From the NCBI GenBank assembly GCA_934643435.1, contig CAKUCJ010000007.1, positions 1 through 14,097 on the forward strand: 14,097 bases of DNA, written 5' to 3'. Shown piece after piece: positions 13,894 to 14,097 of this stretch (positions are counted from its first letter, which is position 1; each line of letters begins with the position of its first letter). The translations under genes were made by a program, and so were the position numbers. The stretch is from an uncultured Collinsella sp. (lineage in GTDB: Bacteria > Actinomycetota > Coriobacteriia > Coriobacteriales > Coriobacteriaceae). The notes under the pieces are model-generated. The model made no database searches, was not told the origin of the DNA, and worked only from the letters and a program-made list of their open reading frames with translations.

Positions 13894-14097
13894 TTACTGC
13901 TCGCTATTCGCAATCGCCTGGTCGATAAGCTTATCGAGCGCCGCGCGCTGCTCGGCGGAGCTGATGGCACCCACGATGGGCTCCCCTACGATGTTGCCGT
14001 TCTGGTCGATAACGTAGGTTGTCGGGAACGAGAACAGATTTGACGTAAACTTGCCGGCCTCGCTATCCGACTTGAACCAGATGTTCTTATATGTCAC
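13894..14097 (-). CDS. TlpA/ResA-like thioredoxin-fold protein, C-terminal part (gene cut by window edge)
   Basis: Only the last 67 residues are in the window; the reading frame continues past 14097. The codon at the edge is GTG, probably an internal Val (VTYKNIWFKSDSE). The cis-Pro motif FPTTYVIDQNGNIVGEPIVG is typical of TlpA-like redoxins, which lie outside the membrane and reduce or transfer disulfides or assist cytochrome maturation. The CXXC active site would lie upstream, off the edge. The C terminus (QRAALDKLIDQAIANSEQ) is a normal terminal helix. The stop TAA is at 13894-13896. Confidence 0.85.
   Translation of the reverse strand: MTYKNIWFKSDSEAGKFTSNLFSFPTTYVIDQNGNIVGEPIVGAISSAEQRAALDKLIDQAIANSEQ

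Overview
This 14.1 kb window is GC-rich chromosomal DNA that looks like a gut actinobacterium of the class Coriobacteriia, most likely Collinsella or a relative. That assignment is an inference from gene content, from the long antisense open frames typical of high GC, and from a dispersed 31-bp palindrome built on tgtgacaaaggga arms that I associate with this group. I see no phage, plasmid, rRNA, tRNA or CRISPR features. No gene-free gap exceeds 300 bases.

Left edge (1-840): a short minus-strand gene encodes a 77-residue Cys-rich peptide made of 11-residue repeats. It carries six C-X3-D motifs, the signature of radical-SAM thioether peptides (ranthipeptides of the freyrasin type). It has its own promoter and diverges from an HxlR-family regulator. 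Any maturase would lie beyond the left edge. This is the most interesting locus in the window.

916-2527: a two-gene operon with a 59-bp overlap encodes a zinc-type macrodomain ADP-ribosyl hydrolase and a class M sirtuin (SirTM), a reversible protein ADP-ribosylation pair. The lipoylation partners known from the staphylococcal and streptococcal operons are not next to it. A tRNA-dihydrouridine synthase (2538-3491, minus) ends 10 bp from the sirtuin.

3546-8909: a LysR-type regulator (minus) diverges from a tight five-gene operon. The operon encodes an aldo/keto reductase, a 71-residue helical protein, a carboxymuconolactone-decarboxylase/cupin fusion, a second aldo/keto reductase and a MATE efflux protein, and it ends at a hairpin terminator. 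Together they look like a reductive detoxification and export module switched by the LysR protein.

9031-14097: an unrecognised membrane protein (plus) converges on a giant MacB-like ABC exporter fusion (minus, 1083 aa) with an extracytoplasmic insert of about 645 residues. The 251-bp gap between them holds a 154-nt imperfect palindrome and a degenerate copy of the 31-bp palindrome. The right edge carries the 3' end of a TlpA-like thioredoxin gene with a terminator and another palindrome copy.
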